From assembly GCF_001305575.3 (NCBI RefSeq), contig NZ_CP012373.2, positions 2,862,261 to 2,926,260 on the forward strand: a stretch of DNA of 64,000 bases, read 5' to 3'. The first letter of the stretch is position 1; every line of letters begins with the position of its first letter. The notes under the pieces are model-generated. The model worked only from the letters and a program-made list of their open reading frames with translations, was not told the origin of the DNA and ran no database searches. This stretch comes from Beggiatoa leptomitoformis (GTDB lineage: Bacteria; Pseudomonadota; Gammaproteobacteria; Beggiatoales; Beggiatoaceae). Positions 1-9,421 of this stretch are shown piece by piece. The translations under genes were made by a program, and so were the position numbers.

Positions 1-196
1 AACGTGTACCACTGCTAAAAACCTCACGCCAACCACTCATGACTAATGCACGCCCTTTTAGACAATTACCCATAGGATGGACGCAAGTAATATCGTCAGA
101 CTCTGCCCAAACCCGTGCCATGTCTGCAAGGTTAGCGGTTTCAAAAGCCTCATAAAAGGCTAATTCTGCTTCTTCAGGGGTTGTATAAACGGGCAT
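1..196 (-). CDS. SnoaL/NTF2-like protein, 3' end cut by window edge
   Basis: Sixty-five codons are visible from an ATG at 194-196, preceded by an AGGAA ribosome site about 7 nt upstream, and the frame stays open to base 1. The peptide starts MPVYTTPEEAELAFYEAFE and continues through a 'W..ESDDITCVHP' segment. That pattern (an early amphipathic helix, then a Trp and a Cys-Val-His-Pro strand) is typical of small SnoaL-like/DUF4440 proteins with the NTF2 cone fold. Members of this fold bind small hydrophobic ligands and many have no known function. No substrate can be inferred here. The C-terminal half, which would complete the fold, lies outside the window. It is transcribed in the same direction as tex but lies downstream of it. 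Confidence 0.6.
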   Translation of the reverse strand, partial: MPVYTTPEEAELAFYEAFETANLADMARVWAESDDITCVHPMGNCLKGRALVMSGWREVFSSGTR

Positions 197-301
197 AACA
201 AATTCCTAAACGTTCTTTAAAGGCTTTAAATGTATTATAGACGGCGGTACATAAAAATTGCTGTATATAAACAAACAGGTTTTACCCCCCAATCAATGGC
301 T

Positions 302-2698
302 TTAACGTTTTCGAGCGTTTGCCATTGCCTCTGCTAAGGCAGTACCCAACGCAGTGGGTGGCTGTGCAACGGCTTGTTTAGCAGGTTTTGCGGGTTTACT
401 GTCTTTTTGAACAGGTTTATGAGCGGGTGCTGTAGGCTTAGTCCGCGAATCGCTGTTCGCACTTTTGGGTTTTTCATCCTTGGGTAAGGATGCACTAATA
501 GCGGAATCTCGTCCTGAATCATTCAAACGCATGGTTAAAGCCACCCGTTTACGTGCTAAATCAATTTCTAAGACTTTCACTTTAACCACATCACCCGCTT
601 TAACCACTTCGCGCGGGTCTTTGATAAAGTTATTAGACAGTGCTGAAATATGCACTAATCCATCTTGATGCACGCCAATGTCAACAAATGCACCAAAATT
701 CGTTACATTTGTTACCACGCCTTCTAGTACCATATCAACTTTTAAATCGGCAAGAGTTTCCACACCTTCTTTAAATTCAGCGGTTTTAAATTCTGGACGT
801 GGGTCACGTCCCGGTTTTTCTAGCTCGTGTAATATATCGGTAATTGTTGGAATACCAAATTTATCATCTGTGAAGTCCTGTGGTTTTAGATGACGAATAA
901 ACGGCACATCACCGATTAAATTTTTAACGGGACGACTCGTTTTTGCCACAATGCGTTCAATTACAGGATAGGCTTCAGGGTGAACAGTGGATGCATCTAA
1001 AGGATTTTCACCATTCATCACCCGCAAAAAGCCTGCAGCTTGTTCAAATGTTTTTTCACCAAAACGGGGAATTTTGCGTAACATGTCCCGATTGGTGAAT
1101 GAACCGTGTTCATCACGGAACGCCACAATATTTTTTGCTAAACCTGCGTTTAAGCCAGATACCCGACTGAGTAACGGCACGGATGCGGTATTCACATCAA
1201 CGCCTACAGCATTTACGCAATCCTCGACCACTGCATCTAGGGTGCGGGCAAGTTGTGTTTGATTAACATCATGTTGGTATTGACCAACGCCGATGGATTT
1301 CGGCTCAATTTTTACCAATTCGGCTAATGGGTCTTGTAAGCGACGCGCAATAGAAACTGCACCGCGAATGGTGACATCTAAATCAGGAAATTCATTAGCC
1401 GCTAATTCGGACGCGGAATAAACGGAAGCACCCGCTTCAGACACAACAATTTTAGTCAAGCGCAATTCAGGATGTGCTTTGATTAAATCCATCGCTAAAC
1501 GGTCAGTTTCACGTGAGGCAGTACCATTGCCGATGCTGATTAATTCAACATTATATTTTTCTGCTAGTTTAGCAAGAATTGCCAGTGATTCCGTCCATTG
1601 ATTTTTTGGCGGATGGGGATAAATTGCTGTGTGGTCAACTAATTTACCTGTGTTATCAACAATGGCAACTTTTACCCCTGTCCGTAATCCGGGGTCTAGC
1701 CCCATTGTTGCGCGTTGTCCTGCGGGTGCAGCAAGTAATAGGTCATTTAAATTTTGTGAAAAAACCTTAATCGCTTCTGTTTCAGCCGTTTCACGTAGCC
1801 GCATCAACAGCTCGACATCTAAACTTAAACGAACTTTAAATCGCCATGTCCAACGTACAGTTTCTTGTAACCATTTGTCTGCCATACGGCTTTGGTCAGC
1901 AATTTGGTAATGTTGGGCAATCATCGCTTCACACGCATTTAATTGACGACTAGCGGGCGTGGTCGCTTCTTCCTCTTCAGTTAAGGGGAGGGTTAGTTGT
2001 AAAAAGCCTTCGTTGCGTCCACGAAATAGGGCTAAGGCACGGTGAGAGGGGATTTCTTTGAGGGGTTCACGATAATCAAAATAATCAGAAAATTTTGCCC
2101 CTTCCGTCTGCTTGCCTTCTATAACTTTGGAGGTTAGCTTGATATTTTCCCACATGAATATCCGCAGTTTACCCAATAATTCGGCATCTTCGGAAAATTG
2201 TTCCATCAAGATTTGTCGCGCGCCATCTAGGGCTTGTTTGGTATCGTTAATACCTTTTTCAGCATTGATAAAAGTTGCGGCGATGATTTCGGGGTCTTGC
2301 GTTGGATTTTGCCAAAGCGTATGCGCGAGGGGTTCAAGTCCTGCTTCTTTAGCAATTTGGGCTTTGGTGCGACGTTTGGGCTTGTAAGGTAAATACAAGT
2401 CTTCTAAACGGGTTTTGGTATCAGCTTCTAAAATGGCTTGTTCTAATTCAGGTGTGAGCTTGTCTTGTTCACGAATACTATTGAGTATCGCAGTACGGCG
2501 TTCATCCATTTCACGCAGATACCGTAACCGTTCCTCTAGGGTGCGTAATTGAGTATCATCCAAGCCACCCGTTAATTCTTTACGGTAACGGGAGATAAAC
2601 GGCACGGTCGCGCCGTCATCTAATAAAGCGATAGCCGCTTGTACTTGACGTTCTTGCACACCGAGTTCTTCGGCAATACGTTCGGCAATAGTCTTCAT
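302..2698 (-). CDS. tex: Tex family RNA-binding transcription accessory protein
   Basis: At 798 residues this has the usual Tex length and full domain order: a helical N-terminal Tex domain that opens [14 protein letters not shown], a YqgF/RuvC-like fold in the middle ([17 protein letters not shown]), a helix-hairpin-helix region ([15 protein letters not shown], then [16 protein letters not shown]), and a C-terminal S1 domain ([20 protein letters not shown]). Tex is a cytoplasmic nucleic-acid-binding protein linked to transcription and stress fitness; its exact biochemical role is unsettled. The tail after the S1 domain is rich in Lys, Pro and Ala and looks disordered, a common lineage-specific extension. 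The ATG at 2696-2698 is the natural start. The gene stands alone, with about 260 bases separating it from the fimX-like gene upstream. Confidence 0.95.
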   Translation of the reverse strand: MKTIAERIAEELGVQERQVQAAIALLDDGATVPFISRYRKELTGGLDDTQLRTLEERLRYLREMDERRTAILNSIREQDKLTPELEQAILEADTKTRLEDLYLPYKPKRRTKAQIAKEAGLEPLAHTLWQNPTQDPEIIAATFINAEKGINDTKQALDGARQILMEQFSEDAELLGKLRIFMWENIKLTSKVIEGKQTEGAKFSDYFDYREPLKEIPSHRALALFRGRNEGFLQLTLPLTEEEEATTPASRQLNACEAMIAQHYQIADQSRMADKWLQETVRWTWRFKVRLSLDVELLMRLRETAETEAIKVFSQNLNDLLLAAPAGQRATMGLDPGLRTGVKVAIVDNTGKLVDHTAIYPHPPKNQWTESLAILAKLAEKYNVELISIGNGTASRETDRLAMDLIKAHPELRLTKIVVSEAGASVYSASELAANEFPDLDVTIRGAVSIARRLQDPLAELVKIEPKSIGVGQYQHDVNQTQLARTLDAVVEDCVNAVGVDVNTASVPLLSRVSGLNAGLAKNIVAFRDEHGSFTNRDMLRKIPRFGEKTFEQAAGFLRVMNGENPLDASTVHPEAYPVIERIVAKTSRPVKNLIGDVPFIRHLKPQDFTDDKFGIPTITDILHELEKPGRDPRPEFKTAEFKEGVETLADLKVDMVLEGVVTNVTNFGAFVDIGVHQDGLVHISALSNNFIKDPREVVKAGDVVKVKVLEIDLARKRVALTMRLNDSGRDSAISASLPKDEKPKSANSDSRTKPTAPAHKPVQKDSKPAKPAKQAVAQPPTALGTALAEAMANARKR

Positions 2699-2875
2699 AA
2701 ACGGAGAGTAACCTCTATACGGACAAGCAAATTAATTTCCCCAATGGTTTTAAGGTTAGCTGTGAATGGGGAAATGTAGAAAGGGCGGATTATACAATAA
2801 TCAAAGCATACTGGGGAGAAATCCAATAATTCTCACTATATTTGCAAGTTCGCAAACTGTAAAGCGTAGAAATGG

Positions 2876-2930
2876 AAAAGGACGCACGTTTTAACAGTTA
2901 TTTCCATGACTGTAAAATGTCCGTCCTGCT
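2876..2930 (-). terminator. Long imperfect hairpin behind the fimX-like gene
   Basis: Left arm AGGACGCACGTTTTAACAG (2879-2897) pairs imperfectly with right arm CTGTAAAATGTCCGTCCT (2910-2927) around a 12-nt loop. Read on the minus strand, the stem begins about 30 nt after the stop codon at 2959 and is followed by a short TTTT run, so an intrinsic terminator is the simplest reading. The stem is unusually long (about 18 bp) for a terminator, so it could also be a repeat-derived palindrome. Confidence 0.5.
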
Positions 2931-2958
2931 GGAAAACAAGCCCGCTATCTATATCGAG

Positions 2959-5034
2959 TTATTCTTCTTCAGTAAACTCATAAGACAAATCATCACTGGG
3001 TTCTTGTACATAATGTCCTTGTGCAAAATCGACTTCACATTGCCACAAAACGGTTAGGCTGTTGGCATCTTCAACGGCTTCTGCAATGGTAATTTTGCCT
3101 TGCTCATGCGCTAGTTTCACAATGTCTTGTACCGCTTTTTGGTTTTCTGTGTTGGTTGATAGCCCTTTTGCATAGGAGTAGTGGATTTTGACGTAATCAA
3201 CGGGTATATGTTTTAACGTTGTTGCTGAGTTTAATCCTGTCCCAAAATGTTCTAAGGCTGTTTTGCAGCCCATTTTGTTTAAAGTACTAATGAACGCTTT
3301 TGCTAAATTAACTTGGCTAATTGCAATGGTTTCATTAATTTCAAAGATTAAACGTTCTCCCGGTAATCCAGTGGCTTTTAATAATTTACGGATGAATAGG
3401 GGGATGTTTTCATCTTTAATGGCTTGGTCAGCCAGTTTGATAAAAAAGAAGGTTTGATGCCCAGATTTTTCTTGCTTCATCAGTACCTTAAATGATTCTT
3501 GTAAAACCCATTTATCTAACTTAATGCTTAAGTTGGCTTGTTCTGCGGCACTGAATAAACTGCCTGAGGGAATGGGCTTTCCTTCAGAATCAACCATGCG
3601 TAAAAAGACTTCATAAATCTCTTGCGATTCACCATGTAAACTAACAATAGGTTGATAACGCAAAGATAAACGGGATTCTTCTATCGCAGTTTCTATCATT
3701 TTTGCAATATCGCTGTTTTTTAAACCACCTTGTTCAGGGGTTTTAATAACCGCTTTATACACTTCAAAGGTATTTCCCCCGCGTTTATGGGCTTCTAAAC
3801 AAGCAGCGTGTGCATCGCTTAACACATTTTGCGGGGTTGCTGCTGAGGCAAGTACTAGCGCAATACCAATACTGCAAGTCGTAATAATCGATTCACCAAT
3901 CCCTAAATCCGTGACGGTTGCCTCTACTGCTTTACAAAGTTTGCCAGCTAATTCACTGGCATAAGTAATGTCTTTATCTATCATTAGGATAGTAAAGATA
4001 TTGTCACCAAATCGCGCTAAAACCCCTGTTTCAGTCAGTCCACCAATCACTTTACCAATATTCTTAATAACCAAATCGATACTGCCAACACTGACATTAT
4101 CTAACGTGATATATAAGACGGTGCTACGTACCGTACTTTCCATTGCTTTTGCTAAGGCTTTTTCTAATAAGGCAATAAAATGTGTACGATTATATAATCC
4201 TGTTACATGGTCACGAATATTTGCTTCTTTTAATTGTCGTTGTAATTTTTCTTTTTCCTCATCCTGAGATTGATCACGGACAATCACTTGAATGCAACGT
4301 TCACTAGAATAAATAGCCTGACTTACTTCCATTTCTACTTTAAAGGCTTTTCTATCTGCACGAATACCGCGTAATTGAATATTTCTATCCCCTTCCGCTT
4401 CATGTGTCATAAAATCGCGCATAAAATCTTTAAATTTTGACTGGTCCTCTAGTGACACTAAGTCCATGACGGGTAAGCCTTCTAGCACTTCCATGCTCTT
4501 ATACCCAAACATTTCTAAGTAGCTTGGATTTGCATGAACATGCATTCCATCATGCACATAGGCAATGGCATCTCTTGAGGTTTCTAGCAAAATACTATTT
4601 TGTCGCTGGCTTTCACGATATAACTGGTCTAAATGTTTATGTTGGCGACGGCTGGCTAATTCTTGTAGCTCGCGTCCAACGATGATTTGTAAACAATTTT
4701 CATTATCTCTGGGAATAACATGCCGCGCGCCTGCACTTAATAATGCCCCCATTGCTTGCCCTTCTAATTTTTCCATCAAGACAATAATTGGAATATCTTG
4801 GCGTGAAGAAGCAACCATTTCACAGGCTTGTGCAACGGTAAAATCACCTACTTGTGGAACAGAAATTAATAAATCCCATTCTTGTTCGGTTAACGCATTT
4901 TGCAAATCCTCATCATCTTCTACATGACGTGGACGAATAGGAAAACGTGCTTTACGTAAACTATTTAAAATCATTTCAGCATCGTTTGCTGATTCTTCCA
5001 CAACAATTAACCGGATAATATCAATCGGTATCAC
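2959..5034 (-). CDS. fimX: FimX-like degenerate REC-PAS-GGDEF-EAL protein
   Basis: The 691 residues match the length and domain order I recall for Pseudomonas FimX: REC-like (about 1-125), PAS (about 145-255), GGDEF (about 270-430) and EAL (about 440-680). All catalytic signatures are degenerate. The REC domain has LLISVP where the phospho-acceptor Asp is expected. GGDEF reads GDNIF (343-347). EAL reads EVF (475-477), and the DDFG metal site reads EHFG. FimX is known to bind c-di-GMP through its inactive EAL domain and to control type IV pilus assembly through PilZ and PilB, so the same role in twitching or gliding is inferred. Translation appears to start at GTG (5032-5034) behind GGGAGA. 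An ATG eight bases upstream is out of frame and soon stops. No pilus genes lie nearby. Confidence 0.87.
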   Translation of the reverse strand: MIPIDIIRLIVVEESANDAEMILNSLRKARFPIRPRHVEDDEDLQNALTEQEWDLLISVPQVGDFTVAQACEMVASSRQDIPIIVLMEKLEGQAMGALLSAGARHVIPRDNENCLQIIVGRELQELASRRQHKHLDQLYRESQRQNSILLETSRDAIAYVHDGMHVHANPSYLEMFGYKSMEVLEGLPVMDLVSLEDQSKFKDFMRDFMTHEAEGDRNIQLRGIRADRKAFKVEMEVSQAIYSSERCIQVIVRDQSQDEEKEKLQRQLKEANIRDHVTGLYNRTHFIALLEKALAKAMESTVRSTVLYITLDNVSVGSIDLVIKNIGKVIGGLTETGVLARFGDNIFTILMIDKDITYASELAGKLCKAVEATVTDLGIGESIITTCSIGIALVLASAATPQNVLSDAHAACLEAHKRGGNTFEVYKAVIKTPEQGGLKNSDIAKMIETAIEESRLSLRYQPIVSLHGESQEIYEVFLRMVDSEGKPIPSGSLFSAAEQANLSIKLDKWVLQESFKVLMKQEKSGHQTFFFIKLADQAIKDENIPLFIRKLLKATGLPGERLIFEINETIAISQVNLAKAFISTLNKMGCKTALEHFGTGLNSATTLKHIPVDYVKIHYSYAKGLSTNTENQKAVQDIVKLAHEQGKITIAEAVEDANSLTVLWQCEVDFAQGHYVQEPSDDLSYEFTEEE

Positions 5035-5263
5035 TGTTCATATCTCCCTATATACTTCTTGTTTATTTTACATGAGATAAACAGCGTTCTCACGTGACTA
5101 GCACGAAAAGTTTACTGTGAGCAATTATAGCGTTTAGCAAATTTTTACAATATATTACTTCAATAGAATGATGTTTTTGACGATATTTAAGAAATAAACC
5201 TGTTAAAATTGCCCTGAAGACGCTTGTTTAAACGGCAATTGCATATTTTAGACCATAGACATT

Positions 5264-5716
5264 ATGTATCTCCCTAAAGACCTACAGCAGTATCTCCATA
5301 TAAAGATACCCATTACGCAAGCAATGGGCATTCAAGTCACTCGCTTAGATGCACAAGGGTTAGGAATAAGCGCGCCACTCGCTCTCAATATTAACGATAA
5401 ATATACGGCATTTGGCGGAAGTTTAGCCGCTATTATGACCGTTACGGGTTGGGGGCTAACCCACGCGCTCATTCAACAAGCAGGTGCAACAGCTAACACA
5501 CTGGTTTATCAAACACAAATAACTTATTTAAATCCTGTAACACAGGATATTTATGCATGGTGCCAATTACCTGACAAGGCTATTGTTGACCTCTTTTTAG
5601 ACCATTTCTTTCAACGGGGAAAAGCCCGTTGGGAATTACAAGTTCAAGTATTGACTGTAGAAAATACGGTTGCTGTGCAATTGACGGGTGGCTATGTCGC
5701 CCTAAAAACAAACTAG
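5264..5716 (+). CDS. YiiD C-terminal-type hotdog thioesterase
   Basis: This 150-residue protein matches the thioesterase domain found at the C-terminus of YiiD (FabT-like putative thioesterase, hotdog fold). Diagnostic stretches are the early 'IPITQAMGIQV' strand, 'NINDKYTAFGGSLAAIMTV' (the asparagine-rich turn and long central helix of the hotdog) and a later 'YLNPVTQDIYAWC' strand. Here the acetyltransferase half that precedes the domain in YiiD is absent, so it is a stand-alone form. It probably hydrolyses acyl thioesters in the cytoplasm, but the substrate is unknown. It starts at an ATG and lies 62 bases ahead of queD on the same strand, so the two may be co-transcribed, although no functional link is obvious. 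Confidence 0.8.
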   Translation: MYLPKDLQQYLHIKIPITQAMGIQVTRLDAQGLGISAPLALNINDKYTAFGGSLAAIMTVTGWGLTHALIQQAGATANTLVYQTQITYLNPVTQDIYAWCQLPDKAIVDLFLDHFFQRGKARWELQVQVLTVENTVAVQLTGGYVALKTN

Positions 5717-5778
5717 GAATCGTGTATTAAGTGCCATAAACTGGTGCAAATGTTTTCTTTAGTCGAGATGATGATTGT

Positions 5779-6135
5779 ATGGAAATTTACAAAAAATTTA
5801 GTATTGAAGCCGCTCACCGCTTGCCAAACGTGCCAGAAGGGCATAAATGCGCGCGATTACATGGGCATTCATTTCAGATAACGATTTATGTGAGTGGTAC
5901 AGTCGCGCCACACACAGGATGGATAATGGATTTTGGCGATATTAAAAGCGCGTTTCAACCGATTTATGCGCGTTTAGACCATTATTATTTAAATGAAATT
6001 GAGGGGTTAGATAACCCAACCAGTGAAAATATTGCCCGTTGGATTTGGCTGCATTTAAAACCCGTTTTACCCGCGTTATCAAAAATTGTTATTGAAGAAA
6101 CATGCACGAGTGGCTGTGTTTATACAGGGGATTAA
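5779..6135 (+). CDS. queD: 6-carboxytetrahydropterin synthase
   Basis: A 118-residue protein of the PTPS/QueD family, which converts 7,8-dihydroneopterin triphosphate to 6-carboxytetrahydropterin, the second step toward preQ0 and queuosine. Zinc ligands H13 (in AAHRLP), H28 and H30 (in LHGHSF) are present, as is the catalytic Cys24, which sits in the CxxxHGH spacing (C24-A-R-L-H28-G-H30) that marks QueD rather than true PTPS. The downstream LDHYYLNEI and the '[10 protein letters not shown]' helix are also typical. The length is normal for the family and the enzyme is expected in the cytoplasm. No other queuosine genes are in the window except gluQ at 57.4 kb, which acts later on queuosine tRNA chemistry. 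Confidence 0.93.
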   Translation: MEIYKKFSIEAAHRLPNVPEGHKCARLHGHSFQITIYVSGTVAPHTGWIMDFGDIKSAFQPIYARLDHYYLNEIEGLDNPTSENIARWIWLHLKPVLPALSKIVIEETCTSGCVYTGD

Positions 6136-6155
6136 GTCAGAATCCACGCAGTTTT

Positions 6156-6298
6156 GGTAGTGCTAAAGCAGTAAGGATAAGTCATTTGCCCCGTAGCGAC
6201 TGTCTGAGATTATCAATGCAATCATTTTTATCACCGTCAATGTTGAAAACACTGACTTAAACAATGATGGCATTTATCCTTTTATATTTAGCACTACC
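6156..6298. repeat. 143-bp structured inverted-repeat element
   Basis: The outer arms GGTAGTGCTAAA (6156-6167) and TTTAGCACTACC (6287-6298) are perfect reverse complements. A second pair sits just inside: AAGGATAA (6173-6180) and TTATCCTT (6274-6281), separated from the outer pair by 5-nt bulges on both sides. A third hairpin, GTCAATGTT/AACACTGAC (6236-6244 and 6248-6256), lies inside that. The element fills the space between the convergent queD and acylase genes. It could be a MITE, a repetitive extragenic palindrome or a bidirectional terminator. No clear target-site duplication was seen. Confidence 0.7.
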
Positions 6299-6317
6299 GA
6301 TAATTTTTATTAACCCT

Positions 6318-8612
6318 TTAAGGTTTTAACACCAGCTTTTCCGCCTCTACATATCCCGTCGTTTTCATAGATAAATATTCACCTTTCTGCCATAAGGGTA
6401 ATAAATCATCAAAATGTGCAGACATTACATTACCAGATTGTCCAACGGTATGGATGTATTCAGAATTATCTAGCTGGCTAAAATCAATTAATTGGCGATA
6501 ACTGGGTAGATGAGTTGTTTTAAACGTATCAGGATCAACCCAGCCTGTGTTAATAGTGAACCGCTCGCCACCAAAATCAACCCGTCGATCAAATAAGGGC
6601 GCGAGAGGCGTATGCGTTAAAATGGCGTGATTAAATTCAGCTTGATGAATAAATCCCCATTGTGGAATGTCTGTTTTCCATTGTTCAACAACAGTTTCAA
6701 ATACTTGAGCGGCAATTTCTAAGCAACTACGTTTTTGCGTCGCGCAAGCACTGTCGCCCGATTTTAGGGCATTTAATAAATAACGGGGGTAAAAATACCA
6801 AGATTCTCCCGTTTCTGCATTGGGTAATCGTGCAAATCCCATATACCACGCCATAAATAATGTCGCTTCTGATGAATGACGTGACATATCACCACGCCAA
6901 ACTAATAACCGTTTTAATGCGGCTTGGGCTGTCGGTGAGGTAACGGGTAAATTTTGTAGATAAGGACGAAAATCATCATATAACAAACTATGTTGGTCTT
7001 GCTGAATCGCTCGCACACTGGCTAAATCATGCTTATCTGTTGCTGTAATAAGTTGATTAATACGTTGAAAACGATAGGGTTCACCACCCCATTCTAAAGA
7101 AATATGGTAGGGATAATTTGGTGGGCTAATATCATTATTTGCCGTTGCGATATAGCCAGCGGGTGGATTATATGTACGCGGTAATGCTTCAAAGGGGATA
7201 AAACCTTGCCAATCCCAATCACCATTCCCTGCAACAGGATATAAACCTGAATGCCCTGTTTTGCGAATGGGTAAGCGACCGGGAACAATATGACCGATAT
7301 TGCCTACTTTATCCGCATAAATAAAGTTTTGACTTGGCGCGATATAAAAACGCATTGCAGCATTAAAATCTGTCCAATCCCGCGCTTTATTAATCCAGTA
7401 ATAGGTGCTGAATGTCGTATCATCAGCGTCATGCCCTGTCCAACGCAGGGCGAGTGGTTTGGTGTGTGGCACGTCTGCGACTAAATCACTAATGACAACA
7501 CCATAAAGACTTTCTTTAATCGTGATAGATTGGTCAGCTTCTCCTTTCACTTTAATCGTTTCTGTGCGAATTGTGTAAGGCGTTACCACATTTTGATAAA
7601 GATAACCCTTACCATCAGCGGTTTCATCTAAAACGTAAATATCCTCAACATCAGCCTCAACATTGGTTACACCCCACGCAATATCTTGATTATGACCAAT
7701 GACAACGCAAGGCAAGCCCGGTAAAGACGCGCCAATAGCATTGTAATGAGGTGCTGACAAATGTACTAAATACCATAAGGAAGGATTACTAATGGCTAAA
7801 TGCGGGTCATTTGCTAATAAAGGCTGACCGCTTGCTGTATGTTGCCCACTAATCACCCAATTATTTGATACTTCACTGGTTACGGGCGTAAATTTATCCG
7901 CTTTAAACAAGGCTTCTATTAACTGATAATCGCGGGTAGTCGGATGAATGGGGGCTGCATCTGCTGGTTGTACCTGATTAGCATACAAAGGCATCAATTC
8001 TGCAATACGCTCTTCCGTTAACCCTTTGGCTAATAACGCATAACGGCGCAATTCTGTCCGACGATTACCCGCCAAATTAAAACTCATCATTTTTGACCAA
8101 ACTAATACATCTGCAGGTGTCCATTTAGCGGGTTTAACCCCCAATAAATAAAACTCTATAGGTAATGTTGGGTCACTTTCTAAATAACCATTAATACCTG
8201 CAACATACGCATTAATCACCGCTTTACCTTCACTATCTAAAGCAAGATAGGCTTGTTCTGCCGCGCGATAAAATCCCCATGTCCGTAAAAATTTATCTTG
8301 GTCTATCGCTTTATTGCCCAAGATTTCAGCCAAGCGTCCCGCACCGATTCGTCGTTGGAACTCCATTTGCCATAAACGGTCTTGTGCATGTGCAACCCCT
8401 TGGGCATAAAATAAATCTGTTTCATTCTCTGCTTGAATATGTACAACACCAGACGGTTCACGACTAATAGTGACAGGTGCAAGCAAGCCTTTAAAATGCA
8501 ATTCTCCCGTTACTGTTGGTAATGTTGTTTGCAAAAACCAATAACTACCTATAACAACCAATAGCGTTATACTAAAAAACCCAAGCACAAGACGTTTTAT
8601 CCACTTTAACAC
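6318..8612 (-). CDS. Penicillin acylase family Ntn-hydrolase
   Basis: 764 residues with the two-part layout of penicillin G/acyl-homoserine-lactone acylases. An N-terminal membrane segment or uncleaved signal (about 8-27) is followed by the alpha region, a spacer, and the new beta-chain N-terminus SNNWVISG. Ser249 there would be the autocatalytically exposed nucleophile. The conserved 'AVAHAQDRLWQME'-type block appears as VAHAQDRLWQMEF (73-85), and LLANDPHL and GGERFTINTG follow further on. The enzyme is probably periplasmic and cleaves amide-linked acyl side chains. Whether the substrate is an AHL signal, a lipopeptide or another amide cannot be told from sequence. The start is GTG (8610-8612); no ATG gives the signal segment. 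It is a single gene, convergent with queD. Confidence 0.9.
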   Translation of the reverse strand: MLKWIKRLVLGFFSITLLVVIGSYWFLQTTLPTVTGELHFKGLLAPVTISREPSGVVHIQAENETDLFYAQGVAHAQDRLWQMEFQRRIGAGRLAEILGNKAIDQDKFLRTWGFYRAAEQAYLALDSEGKAVINAYVAGINGYLESDPTLPIEFYLLGVKPAKWTPADVLVWSKMMSFNLAGNRRTELRRYALLAKGLTEERIAELMPLYANQVQPADAAPIHPTTRDYQLIEALFKADKFTPVTSEVSNNWVISGQHTASGQPLLANDPHLAISNPSLWYLVHLSAPHYNAIGASLPGLPCVVIGHNQDIAWGVTNVEADVEDIYVLDETADGKGYLYQNVVTPYTIRTETIKVKGEADQSITIKESLYGVVISDLVADVPHTKPLALRWTGHDADDTTFSTYYWINKARDWTDFNAAMRFYIAPSQNFIYADKVGNIGHIVPGRLPIRKTGHSGLYPVAGNGDWDWQGFIPFEALPRTYNPPAGYIATANNDISPPNYPYHISLEWGGEPYRFQRINQLITATDKHDLASVRAIQQDQHSLLYDDFRPYLQNLPVTSPTAQAALKRLLVWRGDMSRHSSEATLFMAWYMGFARLPNAETGESWYFYPRYLLNALKSGDSACATQKRSCLEIAAQVFETVVEQWKTDIPQWGFIHQAEFNHAILTHTPLAPLFDRRVDFGGERFTINTGWVDPDTFKTTHLPSYRQLIDFSQLDNSEYIHTVGQSGNVMSAHFDDLLPLWQKGEYLSMKTTGYVEAEKLVLKP

Positions 8613-8711
8613 AATAAAACCTCAAAAATTAATTAGATAGAGAGTGAAGCTGTTCATTCTTAATACCTATTATAAAGATTTTCTCTCACAGTTGGGCATC
8701 AAAAAAATCTA

Positions 8712-8740
8712 TTGACACTAGCTAGATAGAAAAATCTAAT
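8712..8740 (+). promoter_or_regulatory. Sigma-70-like promoter ahead of the PliI-like gene
   Basis: TTGACA (8712-8717), a 17-nt spacer and TCTAAT (8735-8740) form a near-consensus housekeeping promoter on the plus strand, about 105 bases ahead of the ATG at 8845. The interval to the start has no competing ORF. The assignment rests on motif match and spacing only. Confidence 0.5.
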
Positions 8741-8844
8741 CGGTTTTGAGCTTCAAATCGGATGGCGTAGATTAACACCAATCCTATTAGCTGGTTTAGA
8801 ATATCTGTTTCCATTTCATTATCATTCATCAACTGGAGAAGATT

Positions 8845-9366
8845 ATGCGTAAGTTAATCATTTGTATTCCTTGTATTTTATCAGCATTAATGCTTCCTGT
8901 CGTTAGTAGCGCAGCGGAAAATTGTACATTTGAACAAACACATAGTTATGAATCACTTGAATTTGTTATTCAAGGAACGGGTTGTGATGTCCATCAATGG
9001 GAAATTCAAGTAACAAATGAAGGAAAACCATTTACACAACTAAAAGGGGAAGGTAATCGCTTAAATAATGCGTGGGTAACAGATATGGATGGCGATGGTA
9101 ATCCAGAAATCATTTTACAAACAATCACCGTGAGCAAAACGGCTGAAGAAAATATCAGCTTAACCGAATTATCAGGCACAACTTTTTCCCCATCTCAAAC
9201 CGTGCCGATATTAACCGAAGAAGAAAAAGCTCACTATCAAGGACATGATAATTTTACGGTTGAAGACGGACAAATTGTTCGTACATTTCCCATCGAACCT
9301 GTAGGCGTAACCAAACAAATTTTTTATCAATTTTTGGATAAAAAACTGGTGGTTAAAATGCCTTAA
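8845..9366 (+). CDS. Secreted protein resembling I-type lysozyme inhibitor PliI
   Basis: 173 residues with a clear Sec signal peptide (about 1-23, ending VVSSA-A). The body shows the pattern I associate with PliI, a periplasmic inhibitor of invertebrate-type lysozyme: an acidic loop DMDGDGNPEI, then 'LTEEEKAHYQGHDNF', then 'VEDGQIVRTFPI', and a final aromatic strand (IFYQFLDKKL). The mature part has two cysteines, close to its N-terminus. If correct, the protein protects peptidoglycan from host or grazer lysozyme. Recognition is by pattern and not by a clear full-length match, so function is tentative. A GGAGA ribosome site precedes the ATG. An OmpA-like peptidoglycan-binding lipoprotein follows 55 bases downstream on the same strand and ends at a strong terminator, suggesting a two-gene cell-envelope operon. 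Confidence 0.65.
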   Translation: MRKLIICIPCILSALMLPVVSSAAENCTFEQTHSYESLEFVIQGTGCDVHQWEIQVTNEGKPFTQLKGEGNRLNNAWVTDMDGDGNPEIILQTITVSKTAEENISLTELSGTTFSPSQTVPILTEEEKAHYQGHDNFTVEDGQIVRTFPIEPVGVTKQIFYQFLDKKLVVKMP

Positions 9367-9421
9367 TCGGCGAGCCATTATCCTCTCAAATAAACAAATT
9401 AGAATAGGTTGATTAAGAGAT

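Noticed and set aside
2959-5034. Calling the GGDEF-EAL protein an active cyclase or phosphodiesterase
   Set aside because: All key catalytic motifs are altered (GDNIF, EVF, EHFG).
6318-8612. Calling the acylase a quorum-quenching AHL acylase
   Set aside because: The catalytic Ser and layout are shared by penicillin, cephalosporin and AHL acylases; sequence does not select among them.
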